DNA from: Dugong dugon
Lineage: Eukaryota > Chordata > Mammalia > Sirenia > Dugongidae
Assembly: GCA_030035585.1 (NCBI GenBank)
Contig: CM057464.1
Coordinates: forward strand, 27,917,465 to 27,981,464
Direction: 5' to 3'
DNA length: 64,000 bases
The position numbers and the translations under genes were made by a program. Under the pieces are notes generated by a model that did no database searches, was not told where the DNA came from, and worked only from the letters and a program-made list of their open reading frames with translations. Positions 12,180-23,934 of the stretch are shown here, piece by piece; positions within the stretch are counted from its first letter, which is position 1, and each line of letters begins with the position of its first letter.

Positions 12180-12503
12180 GTCATACATCTGATAAACATT
12201 ATGCTGAGCGAAATAAGTCAGACAAAAAAAGACAAATATTATATGATCCCACCTACATGAAATGTAAGGCAAATGCATAGAGACCAAAGTTTATTGGTGG
12301 TTACCAGGGACAGGTGGGAGGGGAAAAGGAGAAGTTATTGCTTAAGGGACACCGAGTTTCTGTTAAGGGTGATGGAAAATTTTGTAAACAAATAGTGGTG
12401 ATGGTTGCACAACATGGTGAACCTAATTAATGTCACTGAATTATACATGCAAAAATGGGTGAAATGGCAAATGTTTAGTTATATATATTTACCACAATAA
12501 AAA
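12180..12503 (+). mobile_element. Extra L1 3' end inside an L1
   Basis: A second copy of the L1 3' terminal region (ATTATGCTGAGCGAAATAAG to ACCACAATAAAA) interrupts ORF2. The host ORF2 resumes at AAGTGAAAAGACAAC. The junctions AAGGTGA and AAGTGAA could be a short TSD. The same 3' UTR motifs recur about 1.1 kb downstream at the true end of the host L1. Confidence 0.75.
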
Positions 12504-13071
12504 AGTGAAAAGACAACATATAGAATAAAAAAAAAAATTTGTCAACCACATATCTGATGAGGTTCTAATATTAAGAATATATAAAGAACTCCTACAACTC
12601 AACAACAAAAGACAAACAACCCAGTTAAAAAATAGGCAAAGAACTTACATAGACAATTCTCTGAAGAAGGTATGCAAACAACCAATAAGCATATGGAAAT
12701 AATGCTCAAATATCATTAGTCACTAGGGAAATGTGAATCAAAACAACAAGGAAATACCACCTCATACCCACTAGGATGGTTATTATCAGAAAAACAAACA
12801 AACAGAGAATAACAAGTGTAGGAGAGGATGTAGAGAAATTGGAACCCTCATCCATTTCTGCTGGGAACATAAAATGGTATGGCCATTGTGGAAAACAGTT
12901 TGGCACTTCCTCAAATAGTTAAATATAGAATTTCCATATAACTCAGAAATCCTAATCCTAGTTATACACCCAAAAGAATGGAGAGCAGGGACTCAAACAT
13001 GCTTTTACACCAATGTTAGTTGCAACATTATTTGCAATACCCAAAAGGTAAAAACAATCCAAGTGTCCATT

Positions 13072-13140
13072 AACAGATGAATGGATAAACAAAAAGTGTG
13101 TATATATATATACCACGTTTTGTTTATCCATTCATCTGTT
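13072..13140. repeat. Inverted repeat, 27-bp arms
   Basis: Arms 13072-13098 and 13114-13140 are reverse complements at 26 of 27 positions. The loop is TA-alternating and itself self-complementary, so a hairpin of over 30 bp is possible. Both arms are L1 3' UTR sequence. Confidence 0.9.
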
Positions 13141-13959
13141 GATATACTAACCCCCAAAACTATTGCCCTGAGGAAATTATATATATATATATAATGTATA
13201 TATATATAATGGAATATTGCCCAGCCATAAAAAAGGAATGAAGTTCTAATACATGCTATAATGTGTATTAGAAAACATCATGATAAATGAAGTAAGTCAG
13301 ACCAAAAAGTAAAAAAAGTCAGACACAGAGGGACAAATATTGTATGATACCACTTTTATGAACTATCTAGAATAGGCAAATGCATAGAGACAAAAGTTTG
13401 TTAGTAGTTACCAGGAGCTTGCAGGAGAGGGGAATGTGGAGTTATTGCTTAGGGGTACTGAGTTTCTGTTTGGGGTGATGGATAAATTTTGGAAACAGTG
13501 GTGATGGTTGCATAACATGGTGAATGTAATTAATGTCACAAAATTGTACACTTAAAAATGGTTAAAATGACAAATATTATGTTATGTACATTTTACCACA
13601 ATTAAACTAAAAGAAAAAAATACATGAGTGTGCTCTTTGAGATTTGGAAATGTTTTGCCTCATTCCATTTCCCACACTGAATTTTATCCTAGTGAAGGCA
13701 ACTTCTCAGAGAAATTTCCAAAGTTTTATTCTAAACTTTCTGCAAAAAAAAAAAAAAGTTTCTGAGAGAACTACCACAAATAGTCTCTATGGTTAGAAAC
13801 ATTTAATAGGAAGAAGATATATAATCATTGATAATAAGGTTTTTACAGTTTTTAAGAATTTCTAGTTTAATGATTTGATCAAAGATTCAATAGAAGAATC
13901 CTGATCAAACGGGATGAAAATGTGGAACATATATTCAAATATCTAGAGGAATCCCGACT

Positions 13960-14335
13960 TTTTAGAGCCATTGAGGCTGGATGAACCCCCAAAACTCTTG
14001 CCCTGAGGACATCTTTAAACCTTAAACTGATACTATTCCCTGAAGTCATCTTTAAACCAATCGATAGTTCAGCTTAATTAGAAAAGAATGTCTGCCTTGA
14101 GCATTGTGTTCTTTTAAAGAATTATATATATGGGATCAAACTTACAACATCAACTCAAAAGGTTAGATGAGAAGGGGGCAATGATTTTATGCTGATGGTA
14201 GTCAAACAATTCAGAAAAGAATATCAAGAAAGATGGCACAACTTAAAGAATGTAGCCAGTGTCACTGAAGTGTACATGCAGAAACTGTTGAATTAATGTA
14301 TGTTTTCTGTGTATATTTTCACCTAAAAAAGAACT
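13960..14335 (+). repeat. Unclassified dispersed-repeat-like segment with L1-like tail
   Basis: Begins near AACCCCCAAAACTCTTGCC. It ends with a block (about 14255-14325) that parallels the L1 3' UTR: GTGTCACTGAAGTGTACATG against the L1 form TGTCACTGAATTGTACA, and then TGTATATTTTCACC. A 26-bp piece of its start also occurs inside the upstream L1. I cannot name the family. Confidence 0.5.
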
Positions 14336-14589
14336 TCTAGTTTAAGATCATTAGACTCACTATAAGATCAAATGTTAAGTCTGGTGGGATAAACCAGTAT
14401 TTCAGAAGGGTTCTTAATCTCATTAAAATCTTTCAGAAAAATGGTTACACATTTTATAAAGAGTGATGGATAACTTCCCAGAAGGTGCTGTTGATCTCAT
14501 CAATCCACAAAGTTCTAGTTCAACCCAGATTGGGAACAATTTTCCGTCTCATACTGTAATGCATGTTTATATTTGAAAGTCTTTTGTAA

Positions 14590-14636
14590 GAAAAAATACA
14601 TACACACACCACACACACACACATATATATGTATAT
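14590..14636. repeat. (AC)n/(TA)n simple repeat
   Basis: Mixed CA and TA dinucleotides abut the left end of the Tigger element. Confidence 0.85.
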
Positions 14637-15654
14637 ATAGTCCTCTCTCAGTATCAGCAGGGGATTAGTTCCAGGACCCCCTGCAGATACCAAACTCCGT
14701 GAATGCTCAAGTCCCTTGTATAAAATAGAGTAGTATTTACATATAACCTACCCACATCCTTCTGTATACTTTAAATCATCTCTAGATTACTTATAATATC
14801 TAATACAATGTAAATGCCAGTTGTTTCATCACAATTGGAGACTTGCTCTGGAAAACAGCCTTTCTCTTTGAGTTTCTTGAGCTCTTCTGGGAATGCTGAT
14901 GCTTCCTCGGCATTCTCCCACGATCTTTAAGTTCTTGAGGCTGTAGCATTTTACATAGCTAGCCAGCCATCCTTTACTAGCCTGAAACTCCTTTCTCTCA
15001 CTCTCCTCAGCCCCTCACATTAGTGTTCATAGAGGCTGAGTGCTTTTTCACGCATAAGTTTGCCATCAACAGGGATATGCTTCTGTGACATGTCCTCTAG
15101 CTACACACTTAATGCTTTTCAGTCTCTGCAAGCACTTTATCATGAACTAGGGAGACCATTTTTGTAGTAACATTTCCATGAATTTCAGCTTCTTTCTGTC
15201 TTATTGTGTGAATGCTCGATTTGTTCTTACTGACCTTACGACCCACTTAGGCAAGCGACAGGCCACTTTTCAAAAGATCTATTTATTTTCTTTTCAAGAG
15301 ATAGCACTTTATGCTCCCTCTTAGCCCTTGAAGGATTGCTTTGACCACTTAATTGCTTTTTAGGGGCCATTTTTTCACAGAAACAAAGGGTGCACACAAC
15401 TCAAGTAGGGAACAAACAAGATGCAGGGCAAACAATGCTCAAACAACCAGGGCTGGAGAGAGATTCTGGATCTGTGAAATGGGTTACAGCAGGGTATGCC
15501 TACATATCACTTCATTCGTGTGGATTTAGAGTAGAGCTCGGCCCACAGCAAATTCAAGTTTTGCCGTTTGGAACTTTGTTCTTGAGAATATTTTTGATCT
15601 GCAGTTGGTTGAATCCACAGATGCGGAACTTGCGGATATGGAGGGCCAACTGTG
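14637..15654 (-). mobile_element. Tigger-like (Tc1/mariner-pogo) DNA transposon, internally deleted
   Basis: The left end AGTCCTCTCTCAGTATC and right end GGATATGGAGGGCCAACTG fit Tigger/MER2-type termini. Internally, the reverse strand carries the transposase start: ATG at 15370-15368 reading MAPKKQLSGQ, followed by about 300 bp of stop-ridden N-terminal helix-turn-helix coding. The DDE catalytic region is absent. At about 1.0 kb this is a non-autonomous deletion derivative of an approximately 2.5-kb family. Confidence 0.82.
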
Positions 15655-15683
15655 TGTGTATATACATACATACATACATATAT

Positions 15684-15846
15684 AAACCAAAAATCCCGAT
15701 TGTTATCGAGTCAGTTCTGATTCATAGCCACCCTATAGGACAGAGTAGAACTGCTCCATAGGGTTTCCTAGGAGTGGCTGGTGGATTTGAACTGCTGACC
15801 TTTTGGTTAGCAGCCAAGCTCTTAACCACTGTGCCACAAGGGCTCC
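15684..15846 (-). mobile_element. AfroSINE, reverse
   Basis: Complete short-subtype copy ending AAGGGCTCC. Its A-tail side abuts a (TACA)n run at 15661-15683. Confidence 0.92.
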
Positions 15847-16224
15847 AGATATATTTCTGTGTGTGTACCAAATGGTTTTAAGCATTAAAAATTTTTGTCT
15901 AGATAGTTATCATTACAACTGTTATTGATACACAGTTGATCAAAACAACTTAAACATATTACACATTTTGATAAATATCATATTCCTACATGAAATTAAA
16001 ATTTTCTTGAAAATGCATCTCTTAATGAGATGGACAGGGCTTTTTCAATTAGTTCATTTATCCATAGACAATTATTACTTACTGCTATAATAAGACCAGA
16101 ATTAGTCATAATTATAATCCTGTATTTTGTTTCTATAGATATAAACACTAAGGAGCCAAGTTCATATAAATAAGTAAATGTGAATAAAATAAATTTTGTT
16201 ATAATAGTATCACTGAATTGTTTG
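15847..16224. other. AT-rich unique sequence
   Basis: No repeat or coding signal recognised. Confidence 0.5.
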
Positions 16225-18250
16225 TGCTCAATAGATATTTTCTAGTGTGTGAGTTGAATTATTTTGTTGTTTCTTTACTATATATTTTTTGAGTGATTTT
16301 CACTGTGATTGGCCTGGGGATTATGATTAACATCTTAATTTATAACATTCTAGTTTGGATTAATATCAATTTAATTTCAATAGTGTAAAAAATCTTTGAT
16401 CCTGTATAGTTCCATTCCCTACCCCCTCCTTTATGCTGTTATTGTCATACAAATTATATCTTTATACACTGTATGTCCCTCAACACAGATTTATAATTAT
16501 GGTTTTATGCAGCTGTCTTTTAAATCAGTTAGTGGGGAAAAGTTACAAGCAAAAAATTCACTTATACTGTCACTTATATTTACCTATATAGTTATTTTTA
16601 TCAATTCTTTTTATTTCTTCATGTGGATTCGAATTACTGCCTTATGTCCTTTTATTTTAGCCTGAAGGGCTCCCTTTAGTATTTCTTATAGGGCAGGTTT
16701 GCTAGCAACAATTCTCTGTTTTAATTTATCTGGAAACATCTTAATTTATCCTTCATTTTTCAAGGACAATTTTGCTGTCTATAAAATTTTTGATTAACAG
16801 ATTGTTTTCTTTCAGCACTTTGAATATCATCCCACTGCCTTCTGGTCTCCATGGTTTTTGATGAGAAGTCAGCTGTTAGGCTTATTGAGGATTCCTTGTA
16901 TGTAATGAATCACTTCTCTCTTGCTGCTTTCAAGATTCTCTCTTTGTCTTTAAACAGTTTGATTATGATATGTCTTAGGTGTAGATCTCTTTGAGTTTAT
17001 CCTACTTGGATTTCATTGAGCTTCTTGAATGTGTAATGTTTTTCATCAAATTTGGGGTTTTTTTGCCATTATTTCTTCAAATATTTCTTTTGCACCTTTT
17101 TTTCTCTCTTCTCCTTCTTGGATTCTCATTATGTGTATATTAGTATGCTTGATGGTGTCCTAAAGATCTCAGGCTGTCTTAATTTTTCTTCATTCTTTTT
17201 TATTTTTTTTCCTGTTTCTCAGACAGGATAATCTCAATGGACCAATCTTCAAGTTTGCTGATTCTTTTGCTTGCTCAAATCTGCAGTTGAACCCCTCTAG
17301 TGAATTTTTCATTTCAGTTATTATATTTTTAACTACAGAATTTCAATTTGGTTCTTTTCTCATGATCTTTATCTCTTTATTGATATTCTCTATTTGAGAC
17401 ACTTTTCTCATATTTTCCTTTAGTTCTTCAGACATGGTCACCTTTAGTTTTTTAAGGGTATTTTAAATTTAATAAATAATTTAAAGTCTTTGTATAGTAA
17501 GTTCAATGTCTGCACTTCTTCAGAGATGGTTTCTGTTAACTATTCTGTAAGGCAGTTCTACTCTGTCCTGTAGGGTCACTATGAGTCAGAATTGATTCGA
17601 CAGCAACAGGTTTCGTTTTTTGGTATGGGCCATACTTTCTTGTCTCTTTGAATACCTGATAATTTTTGTTGAAAACTGGACATTTAAAATAATATAATGT
17701 GACAACTCTGGAAATAGAATTTTTCCTCTTCCCCAGGGCTTTTTGTTGTTGTTGCTTGTTGTTATTGCAGCTATTTGTTTAGTGACTTTTCTGAACTAGT
17801 TCTGTAAAGCCTGCATTCTTTCTCAAGAGTGGCGTCTGAAGTCTCTGCTTAGTTAGCTAATGATTGGACAGAGACTTCCTTAGATGCCTGGAACCAGTAA
17901 ATCTCATTGTATTTTCCAAAGGGGCTCTGTGTGGGTGCTCAGGTCTGGTTCAATACTCAGTCAAATACTTGAAAACTCTGTCTTAGCCTTCACTTTCTTC
18001 TTGCTCAGAACCTCAAGGTTAACCAGAGGTGAGAGCTTTAGAGCCTTCTTGAGTCTTTCCTGAGCATTCACACAGTACTGGGCATGCTCATAGCCCTACA
18101 CATCTGTGGCTTTCTATATCCCAGGAATATATCATAGATTTTCAAAGCCCCCCATGGACATCCCATTCCCAGCTTTTCCTTTTAAGCCATTTTGGTTAGC
18201 CTATTGTTTGCCCTAACTCTTATCCACTGCCTTAGGCAGCTGTAATGTTC
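16225..18250 (-). mobile_element. HAL1-like / old L1 element, reverse
   Basis: The run from 16670 to 17500 (for example CACTGCCTTCTGGTCTCCATGG, ATTGAGGATTCCTTGTATGT, TTGAACCCCTCTAGTGAATT) matches what I recall of HAL1, the 'half-L1' carrying an ORF1-like frame only. No intact ORF remains. A SINE tail fragment interrupts it at 17551-17622. The ends are approximate. Confidence 0.75.
17551..17622 (+). mobile_element. AfroSINE 3' fragment in HAL1
   Basis: Only the last ~72 bp of the SINE (GGCAGTTCTACTCTGTCCTG to the poly-T) is present, so this is a 5'-truncated insertion. Confidence 0.88.
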
Positions 18251-18700
18251 AACAATTTCCTCTGATTGTTTTAGACAAACACACCCAGGGAAAGGGCTGT
18301 TCACACTGGGCAGCTCTGAGTCAGATCAAATAAAGACACCTTTGTGAACAAGGTCTTCCAGGGAACCACCAGACAGGTCAAATAATGGTAATGCTTTGGA
18401 AATGGGGCTTTGAAGGAGTTTCAACCCTGTTTTGCACCCTTCAGTGGCTGCCAAAATGCTGGATTTCACTGACTGTGGGCTTTTGGTTTTCAAGTTTACC
18501 ACAGAGCTGAAGAAGGAGTATGGGAAGAGGACAAGTTTAAATGCCACAAAATTTGCTGTTTTTATCATGATTCAGCCATTTTTCTTGAATAAATGTTCCC
18601 AGGATTGCTGCAAACCTTTTATTTCCAAACTTCTGTAAAAGCTGGTCCTGATCATTTTTTCTTTGTTCTCGTTATTCTTACGGAAGAGAAGATTTTTGAA
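18251..18700. other. Unique sequence
   Basis: No repeat recognised. Short frames occur on both strands, none with a domain. Confidence 0.45.
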
Positions 18701-18861
18701 GGTCCCAGTGGTGTAGTGGTTAAGAGCTTGTCCGTTAACCAAAAGGCTGGCAGTTTGAATCCACCAGATGCTCCTTGGAAACTCTGTGGCGGGAGTTCTA
18801 CTCTGTCCTGTAGTGTCGCTATGAGTCAAAATCGACTCTATGGCAACAGGTTAGGTTTTTT
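18701..18861 (+). mobile_element. AfroSINE, short subtype
   Basis: Full copy from GGTCCCAGTGGTGTAGTGG to GGCAACAGGTTAGG and a T-rich tail. Confidence 0.93.
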
Positions 18862-20691
18862 GTTTGTTTGTTTTACTCCATCATTATCACTGATATCCCA
18901 CTTGATTCTTTGAACTATTTCTCAGTTATGTGCCTAAATCACATAATGATTTATGATTTAAAAAATTATGTTTACTGATATATCAGTAACAACTCAATGT
19001 GTTTCTCCTTCAAATCTTTAAAAACAAACAGTCAGAAAACCTGTAATTTGCCAAAAGTTTAAGTACCAGTGATTTAATGTCATTCACTTTCTTTTGTTCT
19101 TGCATTGAGGAACTTTATTGGACACAAACTCATGTGCAAATAACATTGTTTTCTGTAATTTAAATTCATCTGGGTCCTCATTTTGGCTAGTGCAAAAAAG
19201 GAATATTAACAACATTTAATCTAGACATTTACAGGTAAATTTAGCCAGGAGTAAAACTCACTTCTGTCAGATCCCAGAACCAGTGCCTTTCTAAGCCATT
19301 TAAAAACATAGAAAGAAAGTGTCATTGGTCAGAAAGTTAACCACTCCCAGCAATCCTTCCCTCAGCCCATGACTCTGACTTTGTAGATCATACTCAGGGT
19401 GTCCTGCCAGTGGGAACATTTTTGCTGGCTTTTCTTCTTGCTTCCTGAGTAGAGTGAGCAGATTCATTCAGTGGACTATTACCCTCCTTCCCTTCAGATC
19501 TATTGGATAAGACCTCTGTCCAGGCTCTGACCAGCCTGTCCTGCAGGCTTCCCCCAGGCCTGCAGTAAATGACCCTGAGTATGGCTTCTATAGCCTAAAG
19601 ATGTCCCTGAACCTGGAGGAGGCAGGCAGGATGATTTTCAAAGGCTCTGGGAGGGCTTTCATCCCATGGGGTATCTCCTCTTTTGTTAAAAATCATGTTC
19701 CTTTAGTCCCTGCTCTGTGGACATGGCATTTTGCAGTTAGACTTGTTTTACGTGCATTTTTACAGGCAAAGCTACCCAAAGATCTCTGGCTCTGTGGTTT
19801 TTCACCTTCTTTATTCTTGATTCCAACCACTCCTCACAGTTTCAATTCCTCTCTCTTACTTTGTTCTCCTTTCTGTTTCTGGACATTTTACCCAGAATTA
19901 TTTCAGATTATTTTCCCTGTACTAAAGTTGCTGTATCTGAAAATTAAGTATTTAAGAGCAATTTCTGGAGGGAATGGGAAATTCTCCAGAAATGGGTGTA
20001 GATAGAAGACTGCAAAGCTCTCTTGCTGTTGGAATGAACGCCCACATTGGATGTTGGCATTTTCCCACCAGTGTGGCTTCTTCCTCTAAGCGCTTCACAG
20101 ACAGCATTTTTCTTATCAAAACAGCAAGCTATGCAGAAATATTTTTAATTAAAAAATAAATAGATGGCCATTATAACCTTAATTCTTATAACCACAAAAT
20201 GATTATATTGTGGCCTTCATATATTCAACATGAACAGTCACACATTTACTTAAGCGCTTCCCACTGTGCCTGAAATATAGTAGGCACTCATTCTTATTCC
20301 AGTGAATGAATGAATGAACACAGGATTGGATGAGTCAAGTTACTCAAAGAAAAGTCCAGGCCTTGCTTGTCCTAGTAACTCCCACACCTATTACAGAGTC
20401 TGGCACAAAGTTGGCACCAACTGTTTAGAGTATAAAAGCTTTGTCATGTTCCTGTGTTTATGATCTTGATGAAATTCTGTTGTTGAACTTAGCCTAGGTT
20501 GTCACAAATCAGCCTTTGATCAAAATAGTTATGGCCAATTTCTCAACTTGGCTCATCCTTACTTGTGTTCTTTCCCCTAAATCCAATAATTGGAGCTGTT
20601 GCCTCAGTCACTGAAAAGCAAGGTCCTTTGGTCATTGTTGTTCTCAGCTCACCTCTCACTTTTTATTCAAAATTATTCTTTGTCTCCTAAC
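18862..20691. other. Unique sequence, one long chance frame
   Basis: A 134-codon plus frame at 19601-20005 starts MSLNLEEAGRMIF. It is hydrophobic and Leu/Phe-rich at the end, with no known motif and no exon signals. A short L2/MIR-like tail (TAGTAGGCACTCATTC and GAATGAATGAATGAA) lies at 20255-20320. Confidence 0.45.
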
Positions 20692-20896
20692 CAACTAGTT
20701 ACCATCAAGTCAATTCTGACTCATGGCAACCCCACGTGTGTCAGAGTAAAACTGTGGTCCATAGGATTTTCAATAGATTTTTTGGATATAGATCACCAGG
20801 ACTTTCTTCTGTGGTGCCTTTAGGTGTACTCAAACCCCCAACCTTCTGATCAGCAGCCAAGCCTGTTGACCTTTTCCACTACCGAAGGACAACTCC
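20692..20896 (-). mobile_element. AfroSINE, second subtype, reverse
   Basis: Starts at ACTAGTTACCATCAAGTC and ends AAGGACAACTCC. Quite diverged in the middle. Confidence 0.88.
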
Positions 20897-21004
20897 CTTA
20901 ACTCCACTTCACTGACTCCTCTAGCTCAGAGCATTGAGTTTCCCTAGTTTTAGTCTTTCTTTTCTAGTATGGAATCTAGGACTAATTATCAAATAGAACT
21001 CCCG

Positions 21005-22205
21005 TTCACAAATAGACATATGCACACCCATGTTCACGGCAGCATTGTTCACAATAGCAAAAAGATGGAAACGACCTAGATGCCCATCAACAGACGAATG
21101 GATAACAAACTATGGTACATACACACAATGGAGTATTATGCAACAACAGAGAACAATGATGAGTCTGTGAAGCATCTCATGACATGGATGAAACTGGAGG
21201 ACATTATGCTGAGTGAAATAAGTCAATCACAAAAGGACAAATATTGTATGAGACCACTACTGTAAAAACTCATGAAAGGGTTTACACACAAAAAGAACAA
21301 TCTTTCGATGGTTACGAGGGATGGGAAGGGTGGGAGGGAGAAATACTAAACAGACAATAGATAAGTTGTAACTTTGGTGAAGGGTAAGAGAGTACACAAT
21401 ACTGGGGAAGCCAGCACAACTTGTGCAAGGAAAGGTCATGGAAGCTCCATAGACACATCCAAACTTCCTGAGGGATCGAATTGCTGGGCTGAGGGCTGTG
21501 GGGACCATGGTCTCAGGGAACATCTAGCTCAATTGGCATAACATAGTTTATAAAGACAATGTTCTACATTCTACCTTGGTGAGTAGCATCTGGGGTCTTA
21601 AAAGCCTGTAAGCAGCCATCTAAGATACTCCACTGGTCTCACCCCTTTGGCAGCAAGGGAGAATGAAGAAAACAAGATACAAGGGAAAGATTAGTGCAAA
21701 GGACTAATAAACCACAACTACCACGGCCTCCACTAGACTGAGTCCAGTACAGCTAGATGGTGCTCGGCTACCACCACTGACTACTCTGATAGGGATCACA
21801 ACAGAAGGTCCTGGACACAGCTGGAGAAAAATGTAGAACAAAATTCTAACTCACAAAAAAAGGCCAGACTTACTGGCCTGACAGAGACTGGAGAAATCCC
21901 AAGAGTATGGCCTCTGGACACCCTTTTGGCTCAGTAGTGAAGTCATTCCCAAGGTTCACCGTTCAGCCAAAGATTAGACACCCCCATAAAATAAAATCAG
22001 ACTAATAGGGCACAACAGTCCAGGGACAGGACTAGAAGGCAGGAGGGGACAGGAAACTGGTAATAGGGAACTCAAGGTCAAGAAGGGAGAGGACATGTCA
22101 TGGGGTTGTTAACCAATGTCATAAAACAGTAGGTGTACTAACTGTTTAATGATAAGCTATTTGTTCTGTAAACCTTCATCTAAAGTACAATAAAAAAAAT
22201 TTTTT
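21005..22205 (+). mobile_element. L1 LINE 3' end with long 3' UTR
   Basis: The last ~45 ORF2 codons are readable (MEYYATTENNDESVKHL ... SQSQKDKYCM). An approximately 900-bp 3' UTR follows, ending CTGTAAACCTTCATCTAAAG and an AATAAA signal with an A-rich tail. The same 3' UTR recurs at 33117-33170 and, in reverse, at 48634-49219, so this is a family active in this lineage. This copy is 5'-truncated; no clear TSD was found. Confidence 0.9.
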
Positions 22206-22593
22206 TAAAAGAAGAATTCTCTTTCTCTCATATTCAATGCATACTAGAGCTTTCTGCCATTCATTTAATCATTTTTTTATTCATTAAAAAATGTGTATTG
22301 ACATAGACTTTCTGGCACTATGTACTACAGTACAAAGTTCAATAAGAAATGGCCCCTGCCTTTGAGAAGTGATGAGCAGGAGTGAAATAGACACTTAAAT
22401 ATATAAGTGGTCCAAGGGAAGAGGCAAGTATTGCCACCTGGGTATGTCAGAGAAAGGCTTCCTGGAGAAGGCAGCCCTTAGATCAAGCCTTCAAAGACGA
22501 GTCGATGTCCCTCAAGTTTGTAGAGCAGAGGTTAAGGAGGAAAAACTTCCAGGCAGAGAGAGTCACATGAGCAAAGTTTTGGAATACCTGCAG

Positions 22594-22976
22594 TTGTTGT
22601 TGTTAGTTACCTTCAAGTCGGCTCCAACTCATAGCAACCCCATGTATAACAAAACAAAATGTCACCTACTCCTGCATCATCTTCATGATCTTCAGTATGT
22701 TTGAGTCCACTGTTGCCAATATTGCAGTGCCTTCCAACCTAGGAGTCTCATCTTCTAGCACTATATTGCACAGTATTCTATCGTGATCCATAGGGTTTTC
22801 ATTGGCTCATTTTCAGACGTAGATTTCCGGGCCTTTCTTCCTAGTCTGTCTTAGTTTGGAAGGTCCTCTGAAACCTGTCCACCATGGGTGACCCTGCTGG
22901 TATTTGAAATACTATTGGCATAGCTTCCAGCATCATGCAACACACAAGCCACCACAGTAAGATCAACTGACAAATG
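22594..22976 (-). mobile_element. RTE-derived element, internally deleted, reverse
   Basis: The tail TTGTTGTTGTTAG is followed by RTE 3' UTR-like sequence and then RTE 5' region motifs (CTGTCCACCATGGGTGACCC, TATTTGAAATACTATTGGC), with the coding region missing. The junction resembles that of the copy at 55894-56294. Confidence 0.75.
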
Positions 22977-23025
22977 GGGATTTAGGGAATTGCAAATAGC
23001 TCAGAATTTCTTTATGTTTTACATA

Positions 23026-23245
23026 TATGAGAGACAGTGTAGCATGGTGGTTCACAGTGTGAACACTGGGGCCTGGGTCAAATCTCAGCTGCACCACTTA
23101 CTGGCTGCATGACCTCGGGCAGGTCACTTCACCTCTGTGGTCTTAAACTAAAATGGAGATAATAATTATATCTATCTCATAGGACTGGTGTGAGAATGAA
23201 CTGAGTCAAGACATTTAGAACTACGCTTGGCCCTATATAACTGTC
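23026..23245 (+). mobile_element. MIR, near full length
   Basis: Core motifs AGTGTAGCATGGTGGTTCAC, CACCACTTACTGGCTGCATG and AAATGGAGATAATAATTAT are in the expected MIR order. Confidence 0.88.
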
Positions 23246-23254
23246 CCTGGGGAA

Positions 23255-23932
23255 GGAGCTCTGGTGGAGCAATGGTTAAGAGCTTGGCCGCTGTCTTAGT
23301 CATCTAGTGCTGTTGTAACAGAAATAACACAAGTGGTTGGCTTTAACAAAGAGGTTTATTTCCTCACAGTAAAAAAGGCTAAAAGTCTAAATTCAGGGCG
23401 TCAGCTCCAGGGGAAGTTTTTCTCTGTCGGCCTTCTCCTCAATCTTTCCCCGGACTAGGAGCTTCTCCGTGAAGGGACCCCGTGTCCAAAGTACGGGCTC
23501 TGCTCCTGGCACTGCTTTCTTGGTGGTATGAGGCCCTCCATCTCTCTACTTGCTTCTCTCTTTTATATCTCAAAAGAGATTGCCTCAAGACACAATCCAA
23601 TCTTGTAGATTGAGTCCTGCCTCACTAACACAACTACTGCCCATCCACCCTCATTAACATCAGAGAGGTATGATTTACAACACATAGGAAAATCACACAA
23701 TACCAGGACTCATGGCCCAGTCAAATTGATACACACATTTTTGGGGGGACATAATTCAGTCCATAACAACAGCTAACCAAAAGGCCGACAGTTCAAACCC
23801 ACCAGCCACACTACGGGAGAAAGATGTGGCCTTCTACTTCCATAAAGATTACAGCCTTGGAAACCCTATGGAGCAGTTCTACTCCATCTATAGGGGCGCT
23901 ATGAGTTGGAACTAACTCGACAGCACACAACA
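23255..23932 (+). mobile_element. AfroSINE split by a solo LTR
   Basis: The head GGAGCTCTGGTGGAGCAATG occupies 23255-23291. The body resumes at AGCTAACCAAAAGGCCGAC (about 23771) and ends near 23932. It is the longer subtype, with AGATGTGGCCTTCTACTTCC. Confidence 0.9.
23292..23768 (-). mobile_element. Solo LTR, MaLR-like family, nested in SINE
   Basis: Bounded by TGTCTTAGTC and CCATAACA. It carries, in reverse, the family hallmarks seen in the other four copies here: a poly-A signal zone near AGAGGTTTATTTCC, and AGGGCGTCAGCTCCAGGGG. The flanking 5-mers GCCGC and ACAGC suggest a mutated 5-bp TSD within the SINE. No internal retroviral region is present. Confidence 0.85.
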
Positions 23933-23934
23933 AT

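Larger units (their letters stand above)
10610..13615 (+). mobile_element. L1 LINE, 5'-truncated, with 12-bp TSD
   Basis: Sense-strand ORF2 (reverse transcriptase and C-terminal region) and 3' UTR, ending in an A-rich tail. AAAAATACATGA occurs at 10598-10609 and 13616-13627 and marks the insertion. ORF2 is broken by many stops; short readable blocks lie at 10911-11099 and 11931-12116. It contains several internal anomalies described separately: a short foreign shard near 11628, an extra L1 3' end at about 12180-12503, and an inverted/foreign filler at 13114-13175. Confidence 0.92.

Noticed and set aside
19601..20005. 134-codon plus-strand ORF
   Set aside because: No known motif, no promoter, Kozak or splice context, low-complexity hydrophobic end. 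Frames of this size occur by chance in 64 kb.
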